DNA of 29,214 bases from Entrophospora sp. SA101 (lineage: Eukaryota > Glomeromycota > Glomeromycetes > Entrophosporales > Entrophosporaceae), in NCBI GenBank assembly GCA_958430865.1, contig CAUDNR010004222.1, forward strand, positions 7,248-36,461, given 5' to 3'. A program made the translations under genes and the position numbers. Below the pieces are notes generated by a model. It was not told where the DNA came from, did no database searches, and saw only the letters and a list, made by a program, of their open reading frames with translations. Of this stretch, positions 18,645 through 27,485 are shown piece after piece. Every line of letters starts with the position of its first letter. Position 1 is the stretch's first letter.

Positions 18645-18746
18645 AAATAGATGCTGGCTAGCAGCAAGTATCTAAAAAGTTAGATTGAAAATATTTTTAC
18701 AAATAGATAGATACTGGCTAGCAGTAAGTATCTAGAACATTAGATT
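18645..18746. repeat. About 60 bp tandem duplication with near-palindromic core
   Basis: TAGATGCTGGCTAGCAGCAAGTATCTA at about 18648 is repeated, with changes, as TAGATACTGGCTAGCAGTAAGTATCTA at about 18707. Each core has inverted TAGATACT/AGTATCTA-type arms around the palindrome GCTAGC. The shared downstream tail ends in TTAGATTGAA. The second copy overlaps the last codons of the minus-strand gene. Confidence 0.8.
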
Positions 18747-19281
18747 GAATAGATTGAAACTTTATCTTAAAATCTTTGGAACTTAAATAGCATTTGAAAA
18801 ATAAAAAATTTAAATGCGTAAAAGAATTATAAAATGAATTGTCTTCTGAATCATAGTTATAAGATGATGATATATTATTTTTATCCGTTGTGTCAAAAAT
18901 CGGTAAACTGTTTGGAAGTTCAAACTTTGATGCGATAAACCCCCATCGTTTTTTCTTTAATTTGATCCCTAAATCGTCGTCATCTGTATCGTTATCATCT
19001 TCAATACTTTCTTCATCCAAAGGTTTTACATATCCCCATCGTTTTTTTGATATTTCGGTTAAATCAAACATAACATCATCAATATCGTCAACATCAATAT
19101 CAATATCGCTAATATCAATATCAATATCATAGTCATAGTCATAGTCATCTCTAATCTTCAAAGAAGCCTCCAATAATAATGATAACGATGATTTTGAATT
19201 ATTTCTTTTAACTTTTTTTATTTTTTTAATATTAAAATATTTACCAAAAGAAGAAGATGTAGATGATCTATGTAAAGACAT
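18718..19281 (-). CDS. Small acidic protein with twin K-K-R-W-G motifs, unknown
   Basis: An open frame of 187 residues on the minus strand. It has a Ser-rich start (M-S-L-H-R-S-S-T-S-S-S), a basic patch near 20-30, an acidic Asp/Ile/Tyr alternation at about 45-70, then two copies of a basic-aromatic motif, K-K-R-W-G-Y-V (about 83) and K-K-R-W-G-F-I (about 115), separated by a Glu/Asp-rich spacer. The last 40 residues are Phe/Ser-rich. There is no signal peptide and no recognised domain. Twin RWG motifs after Lys-Lys-Arg could be protease-processed units or protein-binding motifs, but nothing here proves it. GTAAAT near 19245 could be a donor for a tiny intron, so the N-terminal part is uncertain. 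The final codons lie in a duplicated repeat (18645-18746), so the C-terminus may be altered. Confidence 0.55.
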   Translation of the reverse strand: MSLHRSSTSSSFGKYFNIKKIKKVKRNNSKSSLSLLLEASLKIRDDYDYDYDIDIDISDIDIDVDDIDDVMFDLTEISKKRWGYVKPLDEESIEDDNDTDDDDLGIKLKKKRWGFIASKFELPNSLPIFDTTDKNNISSSYNYDSEDNSFYNSFTHLNFLFFKCYLSSKDFKIKFQSIQSNVLDTYC

Positions 19282-19960
19282 TTTTTATTTTTTTTTTTTC
19301 GAAAATTTTTTTTTAATTTTTTGACAAGCAAATAAAAATTGAATGCATTCTTATATATACATATTAATGATAATAGTAATAATAATAATATTAATGATGA
19401 TAATAATAATATAAAATATAAATATTGTAATCGAACAATTTACTGGAAAAAAAAAGAAACAAACGTAAAACCCCTTATTATTATCTATTATGTTAGAAAT
19501 GTTACTGATCGCTATATATAGATACCTTACCAGTCCAAAAAAGGGTTAATACCAATGATGCATTACTATTGTATGTATACAAATAAAATTCAATTTGTAT
19601 TGTGGTGCAGATCATCTAGTTACTTATTATTATAACAATAGAATGCTTAAAAAAAATTTTTTTTCCCAAAAAAATAATGAGTATTCTTTAAGACGCGCAG
19701 TGTTGTACAAGGAGAAAATCATTTTTCAAAAAAAAAAGTCTTCATCATTGAAGAATAAAAAAGAAAAGCAAAAGGTCGTCTATATTAGGTAAATATTGTT
19801 AGAAGAGAGAAATTTGAGAGCTTTTCTAACTTTTAGAATATTGTCGTTATTTTTAGAATTTCTTCAATAATAGGTTTCTAAATCATCACACCGAACCCGT
19901 CCATACATACCACCGAAAGAGTTGAATCATATATAATAAAATATAAAAAATTATAATGAA
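19282..19960. other. Intergenic, no gene seen
   Basis: Homopolymer-rich and (AAT)n-rich sequence. The plus frames at 19339-19521 and 19595-19792 are Asn/Lys/Ile low-complexity and not credible. Confidence 0.5.
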
Positions 19961-19984
19961 TTAATTATGCATGCACCAAGGTTA

Positions 19985-20100
19985 GATGCCGAAATGACTC
20001 CTTTTCGGTATATGCCGAAATAGGGTTCCTACACTTTAAGGACTTTGACGAAAGTTCCGAAATGACAAAAAGTGCCGGAAGTGCTGGAACCGATATGATT
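19985..20100. repeat. GCCGAAATG-type short repeats in a less AT-rich island
   Basis: ATGCCGAAATGA, ATGCCGAAATAG, GTTCCGAAATGA and GTGCCGGAAGTG follow one another, and TTTCGGTATATGCCGAAA at about 20003 is a 6 bp-armed inverted repeat. The base composition differs clearly from the flanks, which suggests an inserted repeat fragment. Confidence 0.55.
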
Positions 20101-20221
20101 GCGATTAAAATAAACCAATTATTTTGTGAATTTTAAATTATTTGTATTTATATGATTCAAGAAGTAAATTGAACCATCATATTGAATTCTAATTTCTTCT
20201 CAATCATCACCGTCATATAAT

Positions 20222-20402
20222 ATGAATTTGCAAACATTAAATTTAGATAATACATCTGAAAATTCATTTAACGATAATCAGAAAATAGTCACAGGACGTC
20301 CTATATCTGATATATGTCCATTCAGCATCTTGCAAATATTGTCCAAAAACCTGAAATTGTGACATTCATTCTAAACTCAAGGTTCATTTAGCTAACGAAT
20401 GT
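20222..20402 (+). pseudogene. BED-type zinc finger fragment (transposase-derived)
   Basis: The frame opening at 20222 gives M-N-L-Q-T-L-N-L-D-N and reaches G-R-P-I-S-D-I. After a shift the zinc ligands appear: C-K-Y-C at about 20333, then H-L-A-N-E-C. This is the C-x2-C ... H-x4-C pattern of BED fingers, with a stop codon between the pairs. BED fingers of this kind head hAT-like transposases and their domesticated relatives. The catalytic part is absent, and an interspersed repeat (copy B) follows at once. Confidence 0.65.
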
Positions 20403-20414
20403 ATATATTAGAAT

Positions 20415-20562
20415 TATTTTTATATATGAGTAGTTCTATATGTTATTTAAGAAAAACAAACTAACTATAAAATTGTCAGCGCCATGTTAGTGGTACGATG
20501 ATGATGTTAAATGATTTTGAACCCTGAAATTCTTTATATATAGTGCAAATGTTCATTTTGAG
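20415..20562. repeat. Interspersed repeat, copy B
   Basis: Matches copy A (14355-14466) in order: TATTTTTATATATGAG, TTCTATATGTTATTTAAGA, TTTTGAACCCTGAAAT and AATGTTCATTTTG. It carries about 30 extra bases around 20478-20510. It lies directly downstream of the BED-finger fragment. Confidence 0.6.
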
Positions 20563-21084
20563 TATGTTCCATTTAACCTTATAATTTTTATTATCAAATA
20601 TCTCGAAATTTATTAAGATAATATGGCATTGTTTCTAAGATAAAAGTAGTCTCAATTTTGTAAAAATTGGAATTTATCCTTTTTATAAATGAGTGAATCA
20701 TACGCAATAAAACAAATAAAATGAACATGACACAAAACTAATTTCAGTTTTCAAAATGTTGAAATTTGTTAAACATTAGTAATGTAACGTGATTATAAGC
20801 CTTAAATCCTTGTAAGCTAAAAGACATATATCACTGAAACTTTTATTGTTGAAATATTCTTCAAAGTGCCACAATTACTAGATGATGATGGTAGTGGTGG
20901 ATTATCATCAATAATATCAATTTTAATTGTTGCCTCACTACAGGTGGAAAACTCTTACCACACCTACCTCGGTTACACGACAAGGTTTTTTTAAGATAAG
21001 ATTTCCTTATTTTCTACCAATCATGGGGTTTCTTACAGGTGTTACACGATCTGATTGGCTTTTAAATTAACTCAAATCACAATC
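20563..21084. other. Intergenic, no gene seen
   Basis: AT-rich sequence. A less AT-rich patch at 20940-21060 contains repeated ACAGGTG and TTACACGA words (TACAGGTGGAAA, TTACACGACAAGG, TTACAGGTGTTACACGA), possibly an old repeat end. No coding signal. Confidence 0.45.
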
Positions 21085-21394
21085 ACAATTCAATACAGAT
21101 TGAGTACAGTACACTTTGTGCAGTGAGTATAGCACAAAAATAAGTATAATTAGATTGAGTACAGTACACTTTGTGCAATGAGTATAGTACAAATCATTTT
21201 TAATCATTTTGGTAATGATAATTGTACTTATGTGCCTTTTTTGTGCTGGGTGTTGGACCTATAAATTGTACTTACTGAATCTTATACTCGCTGCACAAAA
21301 GTGGACTATGCTCAACCTGTCCAAAAATGCATGTAAGTATAATTATCATTACCAAATGGTTAAAATGGTTTGTACTCAAATCACAATTCAATAC
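21085..21394. mobile_element. Foldback element with 12 bp flanking direct repeats
   Basis: ACAATTCAATAC occurs at 21085-21096 and again at 21383-21394, like a target duplication. Inside are imperfect terminal inverted repeats: GATTGAGTAC (21098-21107) against GTACTCAAATC (21372-21382). A 42 bp segment at 21097-21138 is repeated directly at 21152-21193. An inverted, more diverged version is at 21282-21317. TTTGGTAATGATAATTGTAC at 21208 pairs with the inverted copy ending ATCATTACCAAA at 21356, 22 of 23 bases matching over 21208-21230 and 21334-21356. The whole would fold into a long hairpin. There is no coding sequence (the frame at 21209-21454 is a by-product), so it would depend on a transposase elsewhere. 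Confidence 0.7.
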
Positions 21395-22731
21395 TCTTCT
21401 GAAAGACGGTTCCTGATGCGACGATCACATTTCGTAGTATATAAACTTAGATAACAAGCCGTACCAAGTTTTTGTATCGGAAGATGATATTTTATTATTA
21501 TTAAGTATTAAATAGGATTGGTTATCCAATGGATATGATATGACAACAATATTGTTTCTCTACTACTTTAGTAGATATTCTTTTATTAATTCGAAACCGA
21601 ACTTCAAAAGTCATTCTCATATCCGTTTTAAATTCCTATTTATTCGGCACAGATTTTTGTAAATCAATTTGACTAATGCGACTGGAAAAAGTTTCAGAAG
21701 TTGCAAACATGTTTCACAATTACAATACTTAAATCAAGATCTCCAAGGAAATGTTCTATTTCTAGATTCACGAAACGGATTTATTAACTATTATTATTAT
21801 TATGTGAAAATAGTCAATTAAAAGGAATTACGCACCATATTCGATTGGCTAATTCAATTCAAAAAAATTGTATTTTGCCATTAAACAATTTATAAAAAAT
21901 TTAAAGTTTAATAGAAAAATCAATCGATTAACATTCCTTTGTACTCGCAACATTTAGTTATACCATCACGATAGTATTCGTGACCAATTTAAAAATTATT
22001 GGAGCAACGCTTGTAAATTCAATTTTATTTATGAGCTTTGAACACTTCGAATGAACGCTACAGATCTAATCAACATTATCATTATCAATAGAAAAAGAAT
22101 AAAAGAATAATGATCAATATTAACATCATCATTAATATCAAAGATGTTAACCGAAACCCAGAGTTGTTATTGTTCTTGAATTAAATATCTCACTTTCCAA
22201 AATCCCAATCACCAACCAGTGCAAGATAACCGTTCATCAAGAAAACAGGAACACAACCGTAGAGGTTAACGCATATATAATATAAGTGTAATTTGCACTT
22301 ATTTTTTTTTAATGTGCTAAGCCACACAATTATGTAGAATATACGCATATAGAATATTTGCTACTATTTTCTCTGATGGATGATTCGGTAAAAAATCTTG
22401 GGTATTGGAGAATTTAAAAGCTAAAAAATCTGAAATGTTTTTATCAAAAGGGTTAAGCAAGCATAGTGTTAAAACTTGACTAAACTTGAATTTTAGCATA
22501 TGACTAAATAGTTTAGTCAGTTTATCCAAGTGCTCATTTGAGTTACGCGGCCAGTATGTATGGGGTTTTTTGCATATATATATCATAACTGGTGAGAAAG
22601 TCAGACTAACACAACATAATTTTGCAGGGACCGTTACTCAAAAAAAAAAATTATTACGTTCTTGGCCACATTTTGCTAGAAATCATTATTACTATGAAAA
22701 AAATGTATATATTTGAATCAACAATAACAAA
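21395..22731. other. Intergenic, no convincing gene; 5' flank of FEX
   Basis: The 89-residue minus frame at 22317-22586 has no recognisable domain and no splice partners. CCAAT-type words occur around 22205. A short upstream ATG at 22694 opens a 23-codon frame that overlaps the FEX start out of frame and ends near 22765; it could damp FEX translation if it lies in the transcript. Confidence 0.4.
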
Positions 22732-24309
22732 ATGCAAAATCCCCGAAATAGTACACCCACAATAACCCTTTCGGTTGAATTAGAAGATCCAAATGATCCA
22801 AATGATCCAGAAAATGAAAAAATCAACAACGAAAAACAAACAAAAGCCACAATAGAATTGATAGAAAGAAGAGTTGTTGTAATATCAATTTTAATACCGT
22901 TTTCAATCATTGGAGCTCTTATCAGGGTCAAGTTGACTAATTGGCACTCGTATCAAGAAGCTCCAGTATTTTCACAAATATATCCACAATTTGTTGGATG
23001 TGTGATAATGGGATTTTGTTTATCTAGGAAAAATTTTATTATGGAAAGGTATATTGACAGTATTTGACAAATACACATACACACGTATGCACGTACGCAT
23101 GTTATTGATTGGCTCAATTGATTGGTTGTTATTTTTGTATCTATAGATATCTGCCTTTATACTTTGGATTAACAATAGGTCTTTGTGGGTCTATAACAAC
23201 ATTTTCCTCTTGGATTCTTTTAACAATTAAATTACTTATCAATTATCCAAACAATTATTCAAATGGACAAAATGTAAGTTACTAGTAATATTTATTTTTG
23301 TATTTTTTATAAATTGATTTTCCTAAATAAATTGTTTTAAAAAACCATATCATATATATGTGTATATAGGTTTTAGCTAGTTTGGCTGCTATTGGAATAA
23401 CCATAGGGATGTCAGTATCTGGATTAAGATTTGGAGAACACCTTGGAGATTTTATTTTATCAAGTCAAAGATTCAAATCAACAAATTTACACAAAATTTC
23501 AACCAAACCATTTAATTTGAAGGAACTTTCTGTTATTGATTGGATAATTGTTGGATTTAGTTTAACTTCCCTCGCACTAATTATTATATTATTGGCAATT
23601 TTTCAATTAGACAGAAATTTGTTATTTATTATTATTTTTTCTCCAATAGGTAAAAAAATATATTTTAACATATATATTATAATTATGACAATGATTCATT
23701 TTCTTTTTAAAAATTGGAAATCTCAAATGATTTGTTTTAATTTGATTTTTAGGCACATTTGTTAGATTGTGGCTATCTAGATACAATAGGATTACAAAAT
23801 TTTTCCCTATTGGGACTTTTGCAGCAAACATTTTAGGCTCTACTATTCTTGGAATTTTGTATTTACTTGGCCATGGTACTATTTCATCAAATACAGGGTG
23901 TGACTTGATTAGTAGCGGTTTAGCTGATGGATTTTGTGGTAAAAATATTTAAATAATTATTCTATAACATTTATTATTTATTTATTTATTGTTTATTTAT
24001 TTATTATCGATTACTTTAATAATTATTAGGATGTTTAACAACAATTTCAACTTTTGCTGTAAGTATATAGTATTGATTATAAACAAATAATAATGACAAC
24101 ATATTTTCCCTTTCTACCTTTCACAAATTATCTGATCAATTAGTTACTAATTAATTTAAAACATATAGGCTGAAATTACAACGCTTCCCAAAAAACGTGC
24201 ATATGCATACGCATTATCTAGTACCATCACTGCTCTGGTTATAGTGACTTTAATCGTTGGCAGTTACAATTGGAAAATTGGATTGTCAAATACATGTGAA
24301 ATCTTTTAA
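22732..24309 (+). CDS. FEX: Fluoride exporter FEX (double CrcB/Fluc domain)
   Basis: Six exons, 22732-23048, 23147-23273, 23370-23649, 23753-23938, 24030-24058 and 24169-24309, sum to 1080 nt and 359 residues. A polar N-terminus of about 45 residues precedes two CrcB-like halves joined by a linking helix, giving about nine membrane segments. First half: G-A-L-I-R-V-K-L, F-V-G-C-V-I-M-G-F, G-L-C-G-S-I-T-T-F-S-S-W. Second half: T-F-V-R-L-W-L, G-T-F-A-A-N-I-L-G-S, G-F-C-G-C-L-T-T-I-S-T-F-A-A-E. Fungal FEX proteins are plasma-membrane channels that let fluoride leave the cell. The second half keeps the pore Asn, while the first has Gln before F-V-G-C. The TTFSTF-type box is split: F-S-S-W in one half and I-S-T-F in the other. 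Exon five is only 29 nt. DCTN5 follows 139 bp downstream on the same strand. Confidence 0.95.
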
Positions 24310-24448
24310 CCTATATACATATGCTGTTAATTCATTTTGCTCGTGTGACATTATTTTCCATAATTAGAGAAATTAGAAATTTACACGTGAAAAATAAAGT
24401 TAAATTATTTTTTCCTACTTTTTTGAAAGATAAAAATAAAATAAAAAA

Positions 24449-25442
24449 ATGGAACCGCCAATTGTTTATTATTCTCGTTCAGAATATATCGAAACCGTAA
24501 GTGAACGTCCTAAAAAACTAACACTATCAATAACCAGAATTTCCCAGCTTGGTTTTTTAATGTTTTTTATGTTGATTTAAAAAAGGATACTGGTAATAAA
24601 GTTAGTAGGAAATCAGTTATTTGTGGTAGTCAAAACATTATACTTGGTGGCAAGGTATAAATAAACAAATAAACATACAAAATACAAATATATTTTAAAC
24701 CGCTAATCAATAATTAATCAATCAGTTATTTTCTTTTATAGACAATCATACAAACTGATTGTGTTATTCGTGGTGATTTAAGACGTACAGGAACTGGCCA
24801 TGCAGTAGTTGTAGCTATTGGTAGATATTGTCTTTTATCAAGAGGTTGCATAATTAGACCACCTTACAAAACATACAAAGGGTAATGATTAAATCATTAA
24901 TTTGCAAAAAGTGATTTTATTATAAATAATATTTTATATTTTACATTTCACATTTGGATTTTAGAATCTTTAGTTATTATCCAATGAAAATCGGTGATCA
25001 TGTAACCATTGGCGAAGGAAGTATATTAGAAGCTGCCACAATTGGTTCTTTTGTTCATATCGGAAAAAACTGTGTTATCGTAAGCAAGTTCAAATTTTTA
25101 CTTTTTCAAAAATAAATGATATAATAAGCCAATTAATTAATTAAAATAAATATATTAAATAAAGGGAAGATTTGCAATCATCAAAGATTGTTGTAGAATC
25201 GAAGATAATACAGTTGTTCCTCCAAATGCTGTAGTGCCTTCATTTTCAGTTTATGAAGGATCACCTGGTATTTAATACGAAATCATGATTGATTTTTTGT
25301 TTTATTATATTTCCATTATTAATTAAATAATCATTTTTTTTTCATAGGTGAGTTTGTAAACGAATTGCCAGAATGCGTGCAAGATCTTTATGAGGCAAAA
25401 ACTAAAGATTATTATTCAAAATTTCAACCAAAAGATAGTTAA
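24449..25442 (+). CDS. DCTN5: Dynactin subunit 5 (p25)
   Basis: Six exons (24449-24496, 24586-24654, 24742-24881, 24965-25079, 25165-25267, 25348-25442) give 189 residues, against 182 in human. The N-terminus has [19 protein letters not shown], then [12 protein letters not shown] and R-G-D-L. A left-handed parallel beta-helix of hexapeptide repeats follows: [41 protein letters not shown]. The tail [10 protein letters not shown] matches the family. p25 sits with p27 on the pointed end of the dynactin Arp1 filament and links dynein to early endosomes. An extra loop with R-R-T-G-T-G-H-A lies after R-G-D-L where human has a shorter link. The start is the only ATG compatible with the conserved N-terminus. 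Confidence 0.95.
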
Positions 25443-26207
25443 AAGTTGAATTCATAGCAATTGTTCGTAATATTTAATACCTTTATAATCATCTTCATTT
25501 TTACATTGTATTTTATTATTTATATCATCGAGTTTATAAATTAGTTTATAGATTAATTTATTTGTTAAATATATGCACGCTGATCAGTTGACATAATTTA
25601 AATAAAATTATATCAAATACATAATTAAATATTATTTTACACTTTTAATATGATGATGATATGATGATGATGATGATGAATGATGATAAAATAAATAATC
25701 GATATATGATACTTATATATTTATATATGAAATTAATTAATCAAATGATTGATTGGTTTGACGTTTTAGTTTTTTCAATAATATCCAAGCATTGTTCCAG
25801 CATACACTCGACTTTATTAAACTTGATTTTACTTACTATACTATACTTATTATGATACTATATTATGCACGTGATTATAATAATAAGTAAAAATATTACC
25901 ATTGGTATTTACATATAATATATATAGTTATTTTATGTTCATTCATATATATATTGAGGTTCCGTAATTGTTGTCATAATTACTTTTTCTCCCAAAACTA
26001 TTATGACAAACAACTATAGCGGGTCTTAATCACAAGTCATGATATATTCAGTGGTTAAAGATATAAATTTATTCTCGATTTACCCATGAAATTAGACATT
26101 TAATATTTCGCAATTATCAATTTATTATTATTAAATTTACGAGCAATAATTTGTGATTATTACAAGAAATTAAAACCATGTCATTCGAATTTGCTGAATT
26201 CAATCCT
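25443..26207. other. Intergenic with (ATG)n run and a hairpin
   Basis: A (ATG)n microsatellite at about 25651-25692 creates the spurious Met-rich frame at 25661-25855. TTGTTGTCATAATT (about 25969) and the inverted ATTATGACAAACAA (about 26000) form a short hairpin. No gene seen; this is the shared 3' flank of DCTN5 and the Mrr-like gene. Confidence 0.55.
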
Positions 26208-26762
26208 TTAAAAAACATTCGCGTGATCTAAAAGCGTTATTAATATAGAAATGAAGATAAGAAATAATAATATAGAATTAATAAATCTAATTTTTTTTTG
26301 TTTATCCTCCTTTCTAATTCTACTTCTTTCTAGTTTAATTTCATTATTTTCTAATTTGATTTGAACATTTCTTATCTTGCGTATTAACTTCTCTTGACTT
26401 TGGAGCGTCTCGATAATCTCATTTATCCTTTTTTCTATGTTGTAAAGTTTTTCTTCTACAGAATTGTCTTTTGATATTTTAGATAAGTACACGGGTATGT
26501 CCTGATCCAAATCCCATATGTTCGTTAGCAACAAATAACATTCTGATGAATTGGCTCTTTCTATAGAACCCTTTGTATAACCGTCCTTTGCCGATATCAC
26601 ATAAATTCCAATAGTTTTATCTTTATCAAATCTTGCTACGATACTTTCGAAAGCACGGATATAATCAACTTCAATTTTGTCAGTATAATCTTTGCATTGA
26701 ATCAGGAGCAGATAGTGATATAATTGCCGAAGATATCTATGCCGCCATCTCCTCTAGATTGA
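26208..26762 (-). pseudogene. Mrr-like nuclease fold with C-terminal membrane helix, frameshifted
   Basis: Reading down the minus strand from 26762, the first frame gives S-R-G-D-G-G-I-D-I-F-G, the acidic motif of PD-(D/E)xK nucleases of the Mrr type. About 20 bases later the frame must shift by one to reach L-L-I-Q-C-K-D-Y, the Q-x-K half of the active site. From there an uninterrupted frame runs R-A-F-E-S-I-V-A-R-F, K-T-I-G-I-Y-V and G-Y-T-K-G-S-I-E-R-A, typical of the fold, then a coiled coil of about 60 residues. It ends with one hydrophobic helix (I-N-S-I-L-L-F-L-I-F-I-S-I-L-I) and a short tail to the TAA at 26208. Mrr-fold proteins are numerous in Rhizophagus-type genomes. The upstream end is uncertain: TTATTAG at 26764 may be a splice acceptor, but no convincing 5' exon is seen. 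Confidence 0.65.
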
Positions 26763-26769
26763 CTAATAA

Positions 26770-27480
26770 AAAAAAATTTTATAAGCAAATGTCATCATCA
26801 TCGTAAAGGTAAATGCTGGGGCCATACAGTCATTGATCCATACATCCTATTCACCATTTCGGATAATAGACAAAACAGAGAAGGACGTTCACAAGCAATT
26901 ATCACTTGACCCTAGTGACATCCCCTGCGGCCACGATGCGCTTCCAGTTCTCTGTTTATCATATCATCCTTAATGGCAGCGTAACTTCAGATGCATAACG
27001 ACTAAACAATTACTTAATGAAATAAATATCTCACCTCACTCTCTGACAATCAATTTTTATACTTCTAAATGACTTAAAAACTTTGATTTCGAACATATTG
27101 CCCTTGCAAACAGTAGAAATGTTAGAAGTGTCCATTGTTACTGAGAAAATTTCATCTACTGGATTAAATGTTATGTTTTACATCCATCCTTTATTATATA
27201 TCGGTTCCAGTCTCGAAAAAAAATAGTCTCATCTCAAACTTTAGTAATGAAACATGCACTTACATTACATTTTTGGTAATGTGGAATTTTTTTTTACATT
27301 TTTGTTGCACAGCCCCATCAGCAGCAGCATAGATAAAAATTCTATCATTGGCTATTATTGTATCACAAAAAATCAAGCAAAATTAACCAATAAAAATCAT
27401 GCACGCAACATTTCAATTATTTAAAGATTTCTTCTAAAAATTTTTTCTTTCTTCAGGACTGATTAGATTGACAAGAGGAT
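26770..27480 (-). pseudogene. Decayed coding-like fragments, family unknown
   Basis: Minus-strand pieces look coding without joining up: R-I-F-I-Y-A-A-A-D-G-A-V-Q-Q-K-C at about 27350-27290, and E-R-P-S-L-F-C-L-L-S-E-M-V-N-R-M-Y at about 26890-26840. A GC-rich pocket lies at about 26910-26955. Stops separate the pieces and I see no consistent splice sites. It may be the ruined upstream half of the Mrr-like gene or a separate inserted gene. Confidence 0.3.
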
Positions 27481-27485
27481 TAATT

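Noticed and set aside
18890..19132. 80-residue plus-strand Ser/Ile-rich ORF
   Set aside because: Antisense shadow of the acidic Asp-Ile repeats of the minus-strand gene.
21209..21454. 81-residue plus-strand ORF
   Set aside because: Lies across the hairpin arms of the foldback element and is explained by them.
22317..22586. 89-residue minus-strand ORF
   Set aside because: Could be a remnant, but I see no family, no promoter and no splicing; not enough to call.
23622..23831. 69-residue minus-strand ORF
   Set aside because: Antisense to exon 4 and intron 3 of the fluoride exporter gene.
25661..25855. 64-residue plus-strand ORF starting with six Met
   Set aside because: Produced by the (ATG)n microsatellite.
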